Notes under the pieces: generated by a model
Databases searched by the model: none
The model's input: the letters and a program-made list of their open reading frames with translations, nothing else
What the model was told of the DNA's origin: nothing
Part shown: positions 1 to 12,196 of the stretch, piece after piece
Position numbering within the stretch: the first letter of the stretch is position 1
Layout: each line of letters opens with the position of its first letter
Made by a program: the position numbers and the translations under genes
Source of the DNA: Sthenelais limicola
Taxonomy: Eukaryota; Annelida; Polychaeta; Phyllodocida; Sigalionidae
DNA: 64,000 nt
Direction: 5' to 3'
NCBI GenBank assembly: GCA_942159475.1
Contig: OW804096.1
Location: 113,620,194-113,684,193, forward strand

Positions 1-2925
1 TTAGCAGCAGGGTTTGCTTTATAGAATGCACTCAGCGTCCAACAGTTCCTGGGATATTCATATCGTAAACATATATATTTTCACCATGCGGGTAATAGAA
101 GGCATCCATAATACAACCCCTTTGTTACATATTCTCTCTGCGTAGGTATCTATTACATAGATATATATGCATGCTACTATTTTATCATTCTTCAGGGTAA
201 TTATTATTTTTTAAGTACTTACAGTAACCAAATGAGTAAAGACAAAACAAGTATCAATTTTCTATGAGACTACATCTGAAGCAAGAACTTCATATTTGAA
301 TCAGGGGAACGTCAAAGCTATTTCACGCATAACATGTCATAAATGTCACTACATTGTTGTAATTCGGACTATAGGCGTAGCTAGGACGCTCGGCTACTTC
401 TATTTAACGCGGGTTATTTTCTGTGATGTTTCACTTTCAGCCAGGCGGCCTTTTATTTGGCGTTTCTTTCCGGTCAATCATAATGAAGCTCTTCCTCTGC
501 GGGAATGTATTAGCATTTCTATCTATATCATCACGGAATAAGGAATAATATAAGGAATAGTCTTTGGTTGCAGTCTGGAGCAGGCACAAACTATTTAATA
601 ATACAAATACTTCATAGACACGACTTCGACTTCGACTATTTGTATTCAGCAACATAAGTCTTTCGTAATAGACGCAATACTGAGTTTTGATATTTGTTTC
701 CCTTACAATTTACTGATCTGCCTTTGACCAGGTCCGACATGGTCTGGCGTGTGATATATTGGTCTTTGATACACTTGACCACATTCCCGCTGAGCCACCG
801 TTAAAATCCAATTTTCGTATACTACTGCCATTTGCGACTTGATAGTCATATTAAGCAAACCTTCGACCAACAGCAGATTCATAATCTTTATTTACCAGAA
901 CCAATCTGATTTCCTAATGCATTTGATCATGGGAAATTATATCATTGGGGGCGCGTTTTAGATCTATTTCCTCATTATATCTTACACGCTATCTCAAATT
1001 CGCTCGACCCACGGCATAAAAACGATATTTGCGTTAAATATTTGTTCATGATTGCAGCCGCCTTTGATTATGCACATGTACGCTTTCGGTATCTTTTAGA
1101 CAGCTCTGCGAAATAAATTTCTTGAATCATTTGTTTCAAAAGAGAGAATGAATCCTGCATATAGTTAAATGCTTATGTCTGATGCCAATCTTTACAACTC
1201 TTTCCCCAGAAAGGCCTCTGGGGCTACTCTGTGTATTTTGTATTTGAAATGTCCTTTTCCCTAATCTGCCTACGAGGTCCGGCTGCATAAGCTGAGGTCA
1301 TGAAAGGAACACTGCAAGGTCATTAAAACAAAGCCAGGACAATAAATGTGTGCCAGGATGTCCATATGGCGATATCTATTTGGCGCTTGTTATGTGAGCG
1401 CAAGTTGTGATTTGCATATTTGATCATGCAAATAGGAGATGTGCCCGGCGGGGTCCTATTCCTTCCTTATGTGGTTCATCTGATACCCCTCACAGCTGAT
1501 TGTTCCCATACTGTAGAGCAGTACATAGTCGTGCAGTGTGATATATTGCGAGCGCCCGATATTCTAGTTTCCCCTCTTCAGTGCAAATTACCCCAGTAAC
1601 AACGCCCGACATAAGATACTTTGGTCAGGCTAAATCCCTTATTTATTAAAGCTGGTGCATCTCTCCTTCATAAAGCTACATGTGAGTGTAGCGCATTATG
1701 AAAACCTTTCAGGCCTGAAAACCGAGTTTTTTAACGCAGCTCTACGATTTTATGGGTCTGAACTCGCATGAGTTCGCAAATCCCCGATTCATTGAAGCTT
1801 AACAAGATCTCAATCGAAGTTGTACGCAGCTGCCAGGATGTGGAGCCAGCTGGATTCTGGTCAGGCCCGGACCGAGTGATTAAACCAGACCCATGCTTTT
1901 CTAATAATATAACTCAAACTGTGGTCCCACTCCCATTCCAAAAAGCTGTTTTTGTTCCATGGCGAGGTTTTCATATTCCTTTCCTTTCACATAGCTGATG
2001 ACGCGTCTCGGTTCCTTTCCAGTCTGTCTCCTAACCCCTTACCGTTATAAATACTGTTTTCCATCTCAGATGTGTAAATTCCCCTAATCCTCTCTTACAA
2101 CCATATGTTTTGCAATAGCTTCTCCGTGGACCATAATCAGGAATATTTTTTTTAAATATTTGTATTGGCCGATGGTACAATATTTAATAATAGCTTTAAT
2201 CCCAACTCGGGACAGATTTCTGAGCGAAAAAGTGCCTTTTACGTTTATATAATTATAACTCGTAAAATGGACTATTGAAAATGAGATGTTGATGTTGGTT
2301 AATTTTATGTGCACTGTATGGAACGTATTGGTTACAATAACGATCAATTAATAAATACACATCTATAAGTATACGAGTAAGTAATGACTCCAGCCTATAC
2401 CAGCATAGCTGTGAGTGAGAAAGGGGTGGTTTGTTCCTGGAAATACTTAGATACATTTATATCGCATAGTCAGGCAAGATCATCTTTGTACATTGGACAG
2501 GGTTTTCAAGGAAATTCGGGGAAATTACCACATACCTGTTCCACACACCCGTAATTAATGATATCAATTTCAATGAGAAAAACATCAATCCACCCAGATT
2601 TAAGAGACAACTACATTTTGAATCACTCGTAAAAATTAAAAACTACACTTTTGTTTTCATCCACTCATAATTTCACATAAAAAATGCATACCTACAAAAG
2701 AGTAATAATTCAGGTAGCCATGTAAGAGATGATGGTTAGAAACATGCGGTACTGCATTTTGCTTGCCCAAGTGAGACAATAGATAATCCCGTGGATGAGA
2801 TAAAACTAATGGAGCATTGCATTTCGATAGCATTCAAAAACCAGGAAATAATATGATTGATATCTTAATATGATGTCAATCCTCTCCATTTGATTTAATG
2901 TTGCTTCTTCTTTTTCACATTGTAG
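1..2925. other. No gene recognised; probably an intron or intron-like sequence of the receptor gene
   Basis: The short open frames here have no family motif, biased composition or paired splice sites. The next coding exon at 2926 opens in phase 1, so an upstream exon with the first two membrane helices of the receptor must exist. I could not find it here, so the intron may extend past the left edge. No long repeat or RNA gene was noticed. Confidence 0.4.
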
Positions 2926-4346
2926 GGCGGTACTGTTGCATCAGCATCCTAATGGTAGCCACGGGCACCATATTATCAGTACTTATCATCAACTTATCTC
3001 AAAGCAGAAAACCTGTGCCAAAATTCCTGGACACGGTAAGTACCACTATCTATGCAATAATATTATTACCCTAGCTAGCATTTAGATCCCATTCCAGTCC
3101 AATGCTAGAATGTGTATAAGTATGCAGAACGCTAATACTAGCAGTCGTCAGAGGAACACTATCGTTACAAAAAACAATAGGAAGGAATTTCATTTACATA
3201 CCATAAAATGCACATTTTGTACACGTATTCTTCAACACGCGTCCCTCTGATCGCATAATGCATGAGCTGCCACTCCTACTCCTAAAAGAGAAATGCCAAT
3301 TTTTGCATGTGAACTGATCTGCCTATAGTTCACCCCATATGCACGTCAATTTAGATATAGATAACCGTGCATGTCGACATAAATAAAATTATTCTGCGTG
3401 GCAATATAAATCATCTTAATAATACTTGGCAAATTCAAGTCATACGTTCAATCATGGCCATTGATATAATATTGCGAATTTGCACTTACTTTAAAAAAAA
3501 CACTTTTCTCATGAATTGAAACTAATGAATGACCAATATGATTTTCTCTGCTGAGCCTCTGTCATTCGAAGTGAGTACTATGTTTTATTTCATGTTGCTT
3601 ATTTTCTAATCTTTTCTTTCTTAATCATTGACATGTTCCATAAGACTAGGTTCACTAAAAGACATGGAATACTAAGAATATTAATACCTAAAACATATTC
3701 ATAAGGAAAAAGAAATAACTTCATAACAATGGAATTCTACGAGTGGAGGTTTTGCTTCTATTACCCATGCAGTCAGGACATCTCACTTCCCTTTAAATTG
3801 TGTTGGCGATACAAATAGTATCCTCACTTATAGCGAATCAATGGATCGCGTTGATTGGAGTATAAAACTTTATTCATGCACTTATTTTTAACTTATGGAT
3901 CATGACCAATATTTTTAATCAAATCTTAATGATTATTTATATTAGTTCTCTAAGCTATCATTGAGTTATCTAATTTCAGGCAGAATTGTGTCAATCATTA
4001 TTATGACAGTAACTATGTGGAATATGATTTTAGATACAGGATTTCCTCTCTTTCTCAGTTGTTCTTGAAGTATCTGGCGAGACTATGCTGTCCCTGTGAT
4101 TTCAACCGGTTTCCGTCAAGTCATCACAATCATAATCATCACCATGAACACAATGACAGAAGTGCCTCTTTACCACTAGCGGATAGACAGACGGCCGCCA
4201 CGGGCGGCGAGGCGGCAACGCGAAAGTGGCGATGTATCGGGGTAGTTTTGGATAGGATATTTTTCACCTGCTTCGTAATTTGCCTTGTATGTACATTCGT
4301 CCTCACTTTCCCCAAGCCAGAGAACATGCTGTATATCTTAGCTTAA
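2926..4346 (+). CDS. Nicotinic acetylcholine receptor-like subunit, last two exons (TM3 to C-terminus)
   Basis: Cys-loop ligand-gated ion channel subunit of the plasma membrane. Exon 2926-3035 follows a pyrimidine-rich acceptor and ends at a GTAAGT donor. It encodes a hydrophobic helix (CCISILMVATGTILSVLII) followed by NLSQSRKPVPKFLDT, matching TM3 and the start of the cytoplasmic loop in nicotinic receptors. The last exon ends at TAA 4344-4346. It holds a His-rich loop (HHNHNHHHEH), then KWRCIGVVLDRIFF and a hydrophobic stretch, the typical pre-TM4/TM4 pattern of this family. Two acceptors overlap (TTCAGGCAG): only exon start 3984 joins in frame, whereas 3980 would run into a stop. The ligand-binding domain and TM1-TM2 lie outside or were not found. 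The family call rests on TM3/TM4 patterns, so a related Cys-loop subunit is possible. Confidence 0.7.
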
Positions 4347-7300
4347 ATGCCAGCATCGTCTGGATAGAGACGAATTCATCCAATGTTGAATCATCCCAAT
4401 CATTATTATAGCAAGGTTATATATACGAAAAGTAAATCTTCCACCAATAAAATTCAGTATACAAGTATATCATGTCCAATGAGGCCCTGAAACTTAGTGA
4501 TGAGAAAAAAGCACTCCCCTAAATTCAGACTTAGAAAGGTTCAGATGTACGAATGGTCCTTTTCATAAGTGACAATTATTGCATTGTCCTTGACCAAGTA
4601 ACACGGTTCAAGTGAAAGCACCAAGAACTGTATTCACTTATTACCCTGGCGGATACAAAATCTCTCATCTGTCTTCATTTGAGGTCTGCATGTCTGTTGT
4701 TATATACAAAATGCATGCATTCCCTCATCCATATTTCCTGGAGAAATTTGTTCCTCGTGATATTTGACTTGTTGCCATGATTGTATAAAATGCACAATCA
4801 TCATACAGCATGGTACAACGCTCATGAAGAATAAAGGAAGAAGCGCTTATTACATTATGTGGCTCATTCTACTTAATCTAATAACTTTATCTTATAGTAA
4901 TGTGTGCAGATAATGATTAACAAAAAAGGCATTGTCTGGATTATAGTTATTTAATTGTGATTGTTGTACTAATTGGTGTGAATTCTTGTCATACATATAC
5001 TATAGCTCTACATAGCAAAGATGGATGGGTCAATGAGGGATATTGCATTAAATTTGTACCTGAATCGTAATGCTCAATGTGTAGTGAGAATGCCTAGAAG
5101 TTCATTCATATGTTTCGATACAACAATCGTGTACTGCAGCTTGCGTCTCGGAACATTTTTAACAACATCGCTGATATCATAATGTTGCAGTGGAAATGGA
5201 AGTTTATGTCCTGGAGCGTATTTTTGTAGTTTTCCAAATCAAGTATGTAATAGACTAGGGGCATAGCGAAAGGTTCGTCGCAATGAGAACTTACATGCGT
5301 CACCTCATTTAACAGACAATTGAAATAATGTCAATCAAAACGGTGAACTTATATATGTATTTAATTAATAATCGACGATCGAAGGGTATATATCTGCATA
5401 TCTGTGTATACACATACATTTCCAGCAGTCGGAAATTTCTGGTTCATGAATCAGCCGAGCATTGTTGTGTACAAGGTTCGCTAATAATTGCATGTAATCC
5501 AAATGTAAAATTAGTGATGCCACTGTACGAAACTGTAGGACGCGCTAAACAGTGCAATATAATTATTCGTACCCAAACGAGTGATGGATCCCGAGTGTGA
5601 TCTAATCAAATTGTGTTATTTATTCAACCAAAGATGCGGAAGGGTAATGTTTGTATGTCATCCTTTATGTGAATTTGCACATGTACATATGGAAATATCA
5701 TGCATGATTTGAGCAGACATCAATACATGTCACTTGCCAGAATGTATATATACTCATTGTCGTGTTTAGTGTACTTTTACACATTTTATTGACTTATATT
5801 GCAAAATGCTCATTAAAAGAGTTATAAAACTTTCTTTAAATTTGTTTTCATTTACTTATTGACCCGATAAATAACTCACATGTGCAATTCACAGATTAGA
5901 ATTTTAGTATACCATTTGGTGAAACAAAATCTGAAGTGAAGTTCAATTTGGTAGAAAATTCGTAAACATGTCATCGGGCATGTCATTGGCATTACAAAGT
6001 AGGCTAATGCTGTTTTATAGCTATTACTACCACCATATATCTTTTTAAACAACACGCGTTGGTAGTGGATTACTGGCTGATATATTTCACTCAAACTGTG
6101 TGTAGTCCTACATGAGCACTATGAGCCGCCCACGACCCCGAGGTGGCAACTCTTCATACCTCCACCCTACCTGATCAATAGTGCAATACACAGATATATC
6201 ATATATTCGCGCAATTATAATGTACAATGTACATGCACATACTCGTGGACCACATCTAGCTCCATCTAAAAGGTGTCCATATATAAGAAGTTACTGATAT
6301 ATTCACATTACTAAATGGTAGGAAAGCAGGAAAGAAGACTCGTGTAATGGCGACAGTTTAAGTTAACTTTGGCGAACTCCCCAGGCGGAGACACGTGTTC
6401 ACACATATTGGCTAAACGATGATAGATTAGGAATTGGGACATTCAGTCGTAAGTAAGTACCATCAGTTATGGGTAAAAACAGTGCAATTAACATTTCTTG
6501 CTAATTCTGCAAAGTAGGTTAGCCTAACTACATCGCGAAATACAATAATAGGGCCTTTGGTGGACTAGATATAATATTTCATGAAAGTTCGTTAAGACGT
6601 ATAATCTATTTACATAAATGAGTAATATATAACTATGATTCTTCCCACCATAGCCGTTTTACCTTGACCCCAAGGGTTAATGGCCATTGATTAAACCATT
6701 TCACCCCCACTGGCAACAATAATGTTGCCAGCCCTACGTAGGCAAATCTTGCCCACTTTTGCCCATTTGGCCAAATTTGACCAAATTTGACATAATTATA
6801 GAAATGTTGGGTAACTGTGTATTAGAGTGTATCTAGTATCACTATAAAGCATACATCATGGAAATTGATCTTTTAGTATTTTTTTCCATGACAACTCAAG
6901 GGGGATCAAATGGTAACTATAGAGACAATGTAACAATTTAGAGCTTATGTTTGTCACTTTTCCTGTTTGTATTTAGCTATTTTGAGGAATTTTTCTTTAT
7001 AAAAACATTAGATTTCAAGGTCTTTGATGCCTTGATATTTCTAAAGAAAAAATATAGTTCTACTTGAAAAACCGTTTCAATGGAAACAGATTTTGATAAA
7101 ATACATCAATTTTCACTCAAAATTATTTATAAATTGAAACGATTAATTCCCATTAAAACATTTACCCAAATTTGCTGAAACTCTCAATTGTTGCCAGGCA
7201 TATCAAAATTAGTTAACCGGGTCCATTTTTTTCTGTGTTCGTCAATGGTAATCATGGAAACGACTGAGGACATACCCTAGGCTAATTTCTCTCAGAAAAA

Positions 7301-8194
7301 TAATGACTTTTCAGAAATCTCCTGATATAGGCAAGTTTGGTATCAGAAGAAAGGTCTCAACAAGGAGGATTCAGAAATATGATTTATTGCCAAATAGAAA
7401 ATTTCTTTAATAGTTGAATTCATGTGTTTTCATTTGGTTGCTATGGTAACAGCCTCATATAATGTTGTAAATACTAACTTCATTTAATGTGTTAGTCATT
7501 AAGTAGGAAAATTGTCAAATTGAATACAGGGGTATCTATTCTCATACCTTCTCTATATTGGTATTCTGGTAAACCCTATCGGGGTATGTATTATTGCATG
7601 TTGTTTCCAAGGTAACCTTTAGGAATCCCCTGATGTGTTTGGTATCAAAATTTTCCTAGTGGCATGACCAATCTAGATCCAAGATTATTTAAATCATATA
7701 ATAAAGAATCTTTGTATGAAACCAAAATTAAACTAACTATTTTAATACAACAATGCTTTGCCATGTTAACCGATTCTTAGTACATAACCATTTCAAATTC
7801 GGGATCTCTATGGGAAGTGCTTCAAGGTGGTATATATATCCTATTGTGAAAGAAAGCGTTAGATTGTAGTTTTTACTCAGATATATACATATTAATTGTA
7901 GAAAATTTACCCCCAAATTACCCTGGGGTTGATTTTCCTATGTAATGGGAATCTTTTGATTCTTTGTTTTGCTCGAGTCAGTCTGAACTGTGATATTCCT
8001 TATGAGATCAAAGGTTTACCTGACAGGTAATGGTTAAAATACTGGGTTGAATAATGGGTCCAGGAAGCATACAGATCTAGAAGTCCTGCATTCGCATATT
8101 ATAGAAATAGATTGCAGATGCAAGGTATATTTTTATGATTAATTTGAATCATTAAATTACCTGCGGCGAACACAAGGACCTTCAAAATGTATTG
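4347..8194. other. Intergenic stretch without a supported gene
   Basis: This is AT-rich sequence with only short, motif-free open frames. The 3' UTR of the receptor gene presumably occupies its first part. From about 6650 onward the text is rich in short repeats (CCAAATTTGACC twice in a row near 6770) and looks like old repetitive DNA, but I could not define ends or a family. Confidence 0.4.
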
Positions 8195-8229
8195 CCCCAT
8201 TCTCCTCAATCACCATGAGGAGAATGGGG
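8195..8229. repeat. Perfect 13-bp inverted repeat (hairpin)
   Basis: CCCCATTCTCCTC at 8195-8207 and its exact reverse complement at 8217-8229 flank a 9-base spacer. The right arm also begins the block shared with 35157-35200, so the hairpin sits at the left edge of a repeated unit. Confidence 0.6.
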
Positions 8230-8248
8230 GGATTACAGTAAACCTAAA

Positions 8249-9924
8249 ATGTGCTCATTGTAAAAAATGAAAGCTCTTTGTTAAAGGCTATAGACGTTAT
8301 AGGCAAATTTTCAGCTGCCTCGGGGCTTATATTGAACCCCTCTAAGTCCAAAGGTCTCATAGTGGGTAACATTAAAATTTCTGATCCTAAAACAGCCCAA
8401 ATCGACTGGGGAAGTAGAATGAAAATCCTCGGCGTCACCCTGTTGTGCCCCAGGGATGAAAAAATAATGAGTAAAATCAACTGTGAAGATATCTTGGGAA
8501 AAGTGAAAGATACTATTAATCAATGGAATAATAGATTCTTAACAATTAAAGGAAGAGTGGTGGTATGTAATACATTTCTCCTCCCATTATTTCAGCACGT
8601 ATTGTCATGTATAACCCTTACAAAAGATCTATTCAGAGAGGTAAACCGGCTGATGTTTGAATTTATATGGAAAAAAAAGGGCCCTAAGATTAGTAGAGAA
8701 TTCTTGGCCCAAAAAATAGAAAACGGTGGTTTAAACCTTAGGTTAATAGAAGAAGTCTATGAGACCAACCGCATTATGTGGGTCAAAAGAATCCTCCTAG
8801 GGAGGAATAACGGGTGGTATGACGCAATTGAAGCCCATGCAGGCAGATCAATCGAGGACGTCTTCTTATCTAGGTACAAGCCCCCCAAGCCACTGAATAA
8901 GTTCTATGAAGAAATTTTTAGAGTCTGGGACAAGGTCTACTATAAACACTCTCCAACCAATGTGAATGAAGTCCTTCGAGAAAGGCTGTGGAATAACAGA
9001 CATATAAAATTCAAAGGTGTTATGCTTCATTGGAAGAAGTGGGAGCAGGTTGGAATTTTCACTGTAGGGGACATCGTGCAGGAAAACGGGTTTATCATGC
9101 CCACTAGAGATATCATAAAATACTTTAGCTTCCTTCCTAATGCGTTGCAAAGAGTTCAGTTAAGAACGGCCATCCCTGATAAATGGCTGCGAATGGTTAG
9201 AGAGAACGAAGCCGGTCTTGAAAATGGGTCAGTTAACATTAATATAAGAGGGTGTAAAATCAGCATAATAAAATGCAACGCCAAACAGATATACAACGAG
9301 CTAATCCTGAACCGAAAGGTAAAAAGAAAGAAACTTGATCACTGGCAGGAGGATTTACGCCTCAACGAGACTCAATTCAATAAAATTGACTGGAAGGAAA
9401 CTTTCAAACTACCTTGTATAACTACCCCAGAAACAAGATTACAGCAGTTCCAATACAGACTAATTCACAGAACTATCACTTGTGGTGAATACCTAAAAAA
9501 CATTGGTGTTGCAAAAAATGATAAATGCTCAATTTGTAAAAAAAAAAAGGATGATGTTGTCCACTTTTTTATACTGTGTGATAGAGCCCACAAACTGTGG
9601 GAATTCTTACTCCAATGGATAAGAGATAGTGGCTATCTGAATGAGGGGAAAAATGGTGAAAACCTGGTACACACAAAGGGAGGGAAGATTGTGTTGAATT
9701 ATGTACAGATAATGTTTGGGTTTGAACATGTGAACCTTAATACAAAGATGATAAACTGGTTACTATTACAAACTAAAGCGTTTATTCACAGAGTCAAGTT
9801 GTTCGAAAAAGGGGCCTTCTCCCCTCAATATCTAATGAGTGAACTGAGAATGAGAGTATCAGTGGTAATACACGCACAGATAATTAATGCTGTTAACAAA
9901 AAAGAAAGTGCCATAATATCATAA
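8249..9924 (+). pseudogene. 5'-truncated L1/Tx1-like LINE reverse transcriptase, C-terminal part
   Basis: This is an open frame of about 557 codons without internal stops. It begins just after where the catalytic YADD box of the reverse transcriptase should be: the first residues (LIVKNESSLLKAI, then SGLILNPSKSK) match the segment that follows that box. Later motifs include a GGLNL box after the FIWKKK stretch. A zinc-binding zf-RVT pattern (CSICKKKKDDVVHFFILC) lies near residue 430, as in L1/Tx1-clade elements. The endonuclease and the front of the RT are absent, so this copy cannot be autonomous. The intact remaining frame suggests a fairly recent insertion. An A-rich tail follows near 9985-10000. 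The exact clade would need a tree. Confidence 0.8.
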
Positions 9925-10045
9925 TATGTCTTAGCATGTATGGAGCCAAGAAGGCAGGAAACTGAATAAAAACGTTTAGCAAAAACAAAACAAAAAATGT
10001 GATGCATCAATGGTTATGCCCAGTGTTTATATGCATGATCTCTAC

Positions 10046-10310
10046 AGTCTCCTTTGGTCAAGTGGTTAGCATCTAAGACTGTGAAACTGGACATTGTAAA
10101 TTCGAATCCCTGAGCAGGCAGCCTTTTTATATTTGTCTGATTTTCGATTGATTTTAATTTTTAATTTCACTAATATCCTAATATCTGGGTCTCGGTTTCC
10201 TTTTAAACTCACACATGTAGTTATTGATGCAATTCCCTGTCGATTTGTCAAAGAATTAGAGAGGCTTAGATCGAATCAAGTGAGAAAAGTGAGTTGGATG
10301 TTTAGGCCTT
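10046..10310 (+). repeat. tRNA-derived SINE with Pol III A and B boxes
   Basis: The head looks like a decayed tRNA: an A-box-like stretch (TGGTCAAGTGGTTAGC) at about 10055-10070 and a B-box-like AATTCGAATCC at 10099-10109, spaced as in tRNA genes. The acceptor arms do not pair well, so a functional tRNA is unlikely. The body (about 10130-10310) is about 80% alike by eye to 35210-35390, which shows it is an interspersed repeat. Confidence 0.6.
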
Positions 10311-10863
10311 GCATATCCGCCCACACTTAGCCTGATGCAGGCTAACTGCAGCCATAAATCAGCTGCATTTTGGCAGGATCTGTTTAGTATGCCTGGGCTA
10401 GAGCATTGTATTGTATTGTATATTGTTTATTTCCTGAAAACAGTACATGATAATAAATATAATATAAATTACACCGGAAATGGGTCGGCCCGCATCTGTG
10501 GCACCCATAGCTCTTCCAGGGGGTCCCTTAAATGTTCTAATTATTATTAAAGGAATTTATTCTATGAGCATAACTGCTTGCATTAAGTGCACATGAACAA
10601 ACTGAGTGAGTTTGACGCTATCTGAGAGGTATTTAATTCAAGTGTTGCATCAAACTAAATACCTCCAGCTGAAAGAGACTCTAAACAGCCATGAGCTTGT
10701 TTCATCACTTAATTCATCATTTGTCAGCAGTGGCTGGCCCTATGAGTGTAGGTAGCCCTGACTGCTTGAGAAAGGAAGTTAGTTATGGGAATCATGTCTA
10801 AAATATCACATAGATAATTTACAGAAAGAGAATAAAGATCTAACAATATCTATAAAATCCCTA
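10311..10863. other. Non-coding spacer left of the Ngaro element
   Basis: Contains a short run of GTATT units near 10407-10425 and no convincing coding sequence. It forms the left flank of the retrotransposon. Confidence 0.35.
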
Positions 10864-11020
10864 GATGTGATGTATATATATATATATACGGTTATATCAT
10901 GAACGGTAGCATGGCTGGACAACCGGAAGCGCTCGCTGCTTGGTTACCTAGACACAGCAGTTTCAAACTAACTTTGACTCATTCCAAAGCTGACTTTCAG
11001 TTGGTAAAGCTGGTTTTTTT
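10864..11020 (+). repeat. Ngaro split repeat A1 (left terminus)
   Basis: This segment, with landmark ATGAACGGTAGCATGGCTGG at 10899, recurs almost unchanged at 17085-17231. The first bases are a TA microsatellite, so the exact element end is uncertain by a few bases. Confidence 0.75.
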
Positions 11021-11059
11021 CTCCGTGAGATTCTCCTACATTTTTACGAATCGATCAAA

Positions 11060-12196
11060 ATGGGCCTTTGCAAAGCTTGCGAAAGGGATCACCCCCATCC
11101 GGGGGAGCACACTTGCAAATACAGGAATGAAGCAAACAAGAAAGCTAAGTTGAACACTGGCAGTGAAGAAGACTGGAAATTGTACTTATCGCCATTGGAC
11201 AGTGACGAGGATAGTGCTTCTAAGCCTCTGGAAAATCCTGAGGGTTCTATCGATCTTCAAAAGTTATATTCCATGATGCAGCTACAACAATCACAACTTG
11301 TAGCAGCCACTACTGCTCTCACCAAGTTCGCTGGTAGGGTAAATGCCTTGGAATCTGTCACCTCTTCCTTGCCAGTTCGTTTCCCTGCTCCTTCTCCGCC
11401 CAACCAGCTACAAACACCGGTGATTGCTCCAGTTCTGACACCTCCATCGGCGGTGACTGCTCCGGCTGTCAACATGGCGGCTCCCCCACCTGGGATCGCT
11501 GTCAGTCCCGTTGTCGCTCCTTCTCCGGCCGCTGCTAACCTGCAGTCGGCTTCAGGCTCGGACCCTACTGCTGCCCAAGCCTTCGCTCTCATGGCCTCTT
11601 CAATGAGTCAATTGTCTATCGCAATGGATCCTTCGGTGACTCGAACACAAGGTATGCCTCTACGCCCCGACTATCAATATTTGTGCTTAGTGAAAGGAGT
11701 GCCCATGAAGTCAGTAGACCCTTCTAAGATGACTTTGTCCGAATATTTTTACGGCATGTCCCTTGTCTTGGAGCATCTGATCACTACCTCCAGTGACTGG
11801 AAGAGCTACTTAACTCACTTTCAACACATGCTCAGTTTTGCTATTGGCAGGCAATATGCTATCTCCGCTTACTCAAACTACGACAGGGAAGTTGTGGATC
11901 ATTATATTCGGTCGCCATTAGAAGGTTTCGTCCCGCGCAGCCCTCTTTCGCTGGCCGCGCATTTTACATCTGCAGCTGAGACGAAAGCCAAGATATCTAA
12001 ACCTACTATTCAGAAAAAATCCTCCGGTCGTCTTACTATTCCTGATGACTGGCCGGAAGATGTCTGCTACAAATTTAATCATACTTCATGTGTTGGGCAT
12101 TGTAATCGCCTCCATTGTTGTGGCAAGTGCAGATCTACGTTTCACAAGGTGGGATTTTGTTGGGGATCGAACTCCCCTGCAGAAAAGCCCTCTTAG
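11060..12196 (+). CDS. Ngaro ORF1, gag-like protein with C-terminal zinc-finger region
   Basis: An intact frame of 378 codons starts soon after the A1 repeat. Three parts are visible: an N-terminal Cys/His cluster (CKACERDHPHPGEHTC), a Pro/Ala/Ser/Val-rich low-complexity segment around residues 110-195, and a C-terminal Cys/His-rich module (CYKF...C...HCCGKC...C) near residues 335-370. The last resembles the nucleic-acid-binding tails of DIRS-group gag proteins. By family, ORF1 packages element RNA. It overlaps the next frame by about 80 bases, so the RT may be made by frameshifting or reinitiation. The role is inferred from position and Cys pattern. Confidence 0.7.
   Translation: MGLCKACERDHPHPGEHTCKYRNEANKKAKLNTGSEEDWKLYLSPLDSDEDSASKPLENPEGSIDLQKLYSMMQLQQSQLVAATTALTKFAGRVNALESVTSSLPVRFPAPSPPNQLQTPVIAPVLTPPSAVTAPAVNMAAPPPGIAVSPVVAPSPAAANLQSASGSDPTAAQAFALMASSMSQLSIAMDPSVTRTQGMPLRPDYQYLCLVKGVPMKSVDPSKMTLSEYFYGMSLVLEHLITTSSDWKSYLTHFQHMLSFAIGRQYAISAYSNYDREVVDHYIRSPLEGFVPRSPLSLAAHFTSAAETKAKISKPTIQKKSSGRLTIPDDWPEDVCYKFNHTSCVGHCNRLHCCGKCRSTFHKVGFCWGSNSPAEKPS

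Larger units (their letters stand above)
8217..10310 (+). mobile_element. Composite retroelement: left block, truncated LINE, then tRNA-derived SINE
   Basis: Three parts follow each other: a short block (8217-8253), a LINE open reading frame with its tail (about 8249-10000), and a SINE (about 10046-10310). The first and last parts also occur, joined directly, at 35157-35390. There the LINE is missing and the join falls on the shared hexamer CATTGT. This shows the arrangement was repeated, or that the second copy lost its middle. Target-site duplications were not identified. Confidence 0.55.

Noticed and set aside
3980..4346. Use of the first acceptor (exon start 3980) for the receptor's last exon
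   Set aside because: Joined to the TM3 exon it reaches TGA after eight codons; the acceptor four bases downstream keeps TM4 in frame.
5328..5600. 90-codon frame
   Set aside because: AT-rich random composition, no domain, no splice context.
10053..10124. Possible functional tRNA gene
   Set aside because: A and B boxes are present, but acceptor and anticodon arms pair poorly and the body continues as a repeated sequence, so a SINE explains it better.
11257..11592. 111-codon minus-strand frame, Ala/Gly/Thr-rich
   Set aside because: Antisense shadow of the Pro/Ala-rich segment of the gag-like ORF.
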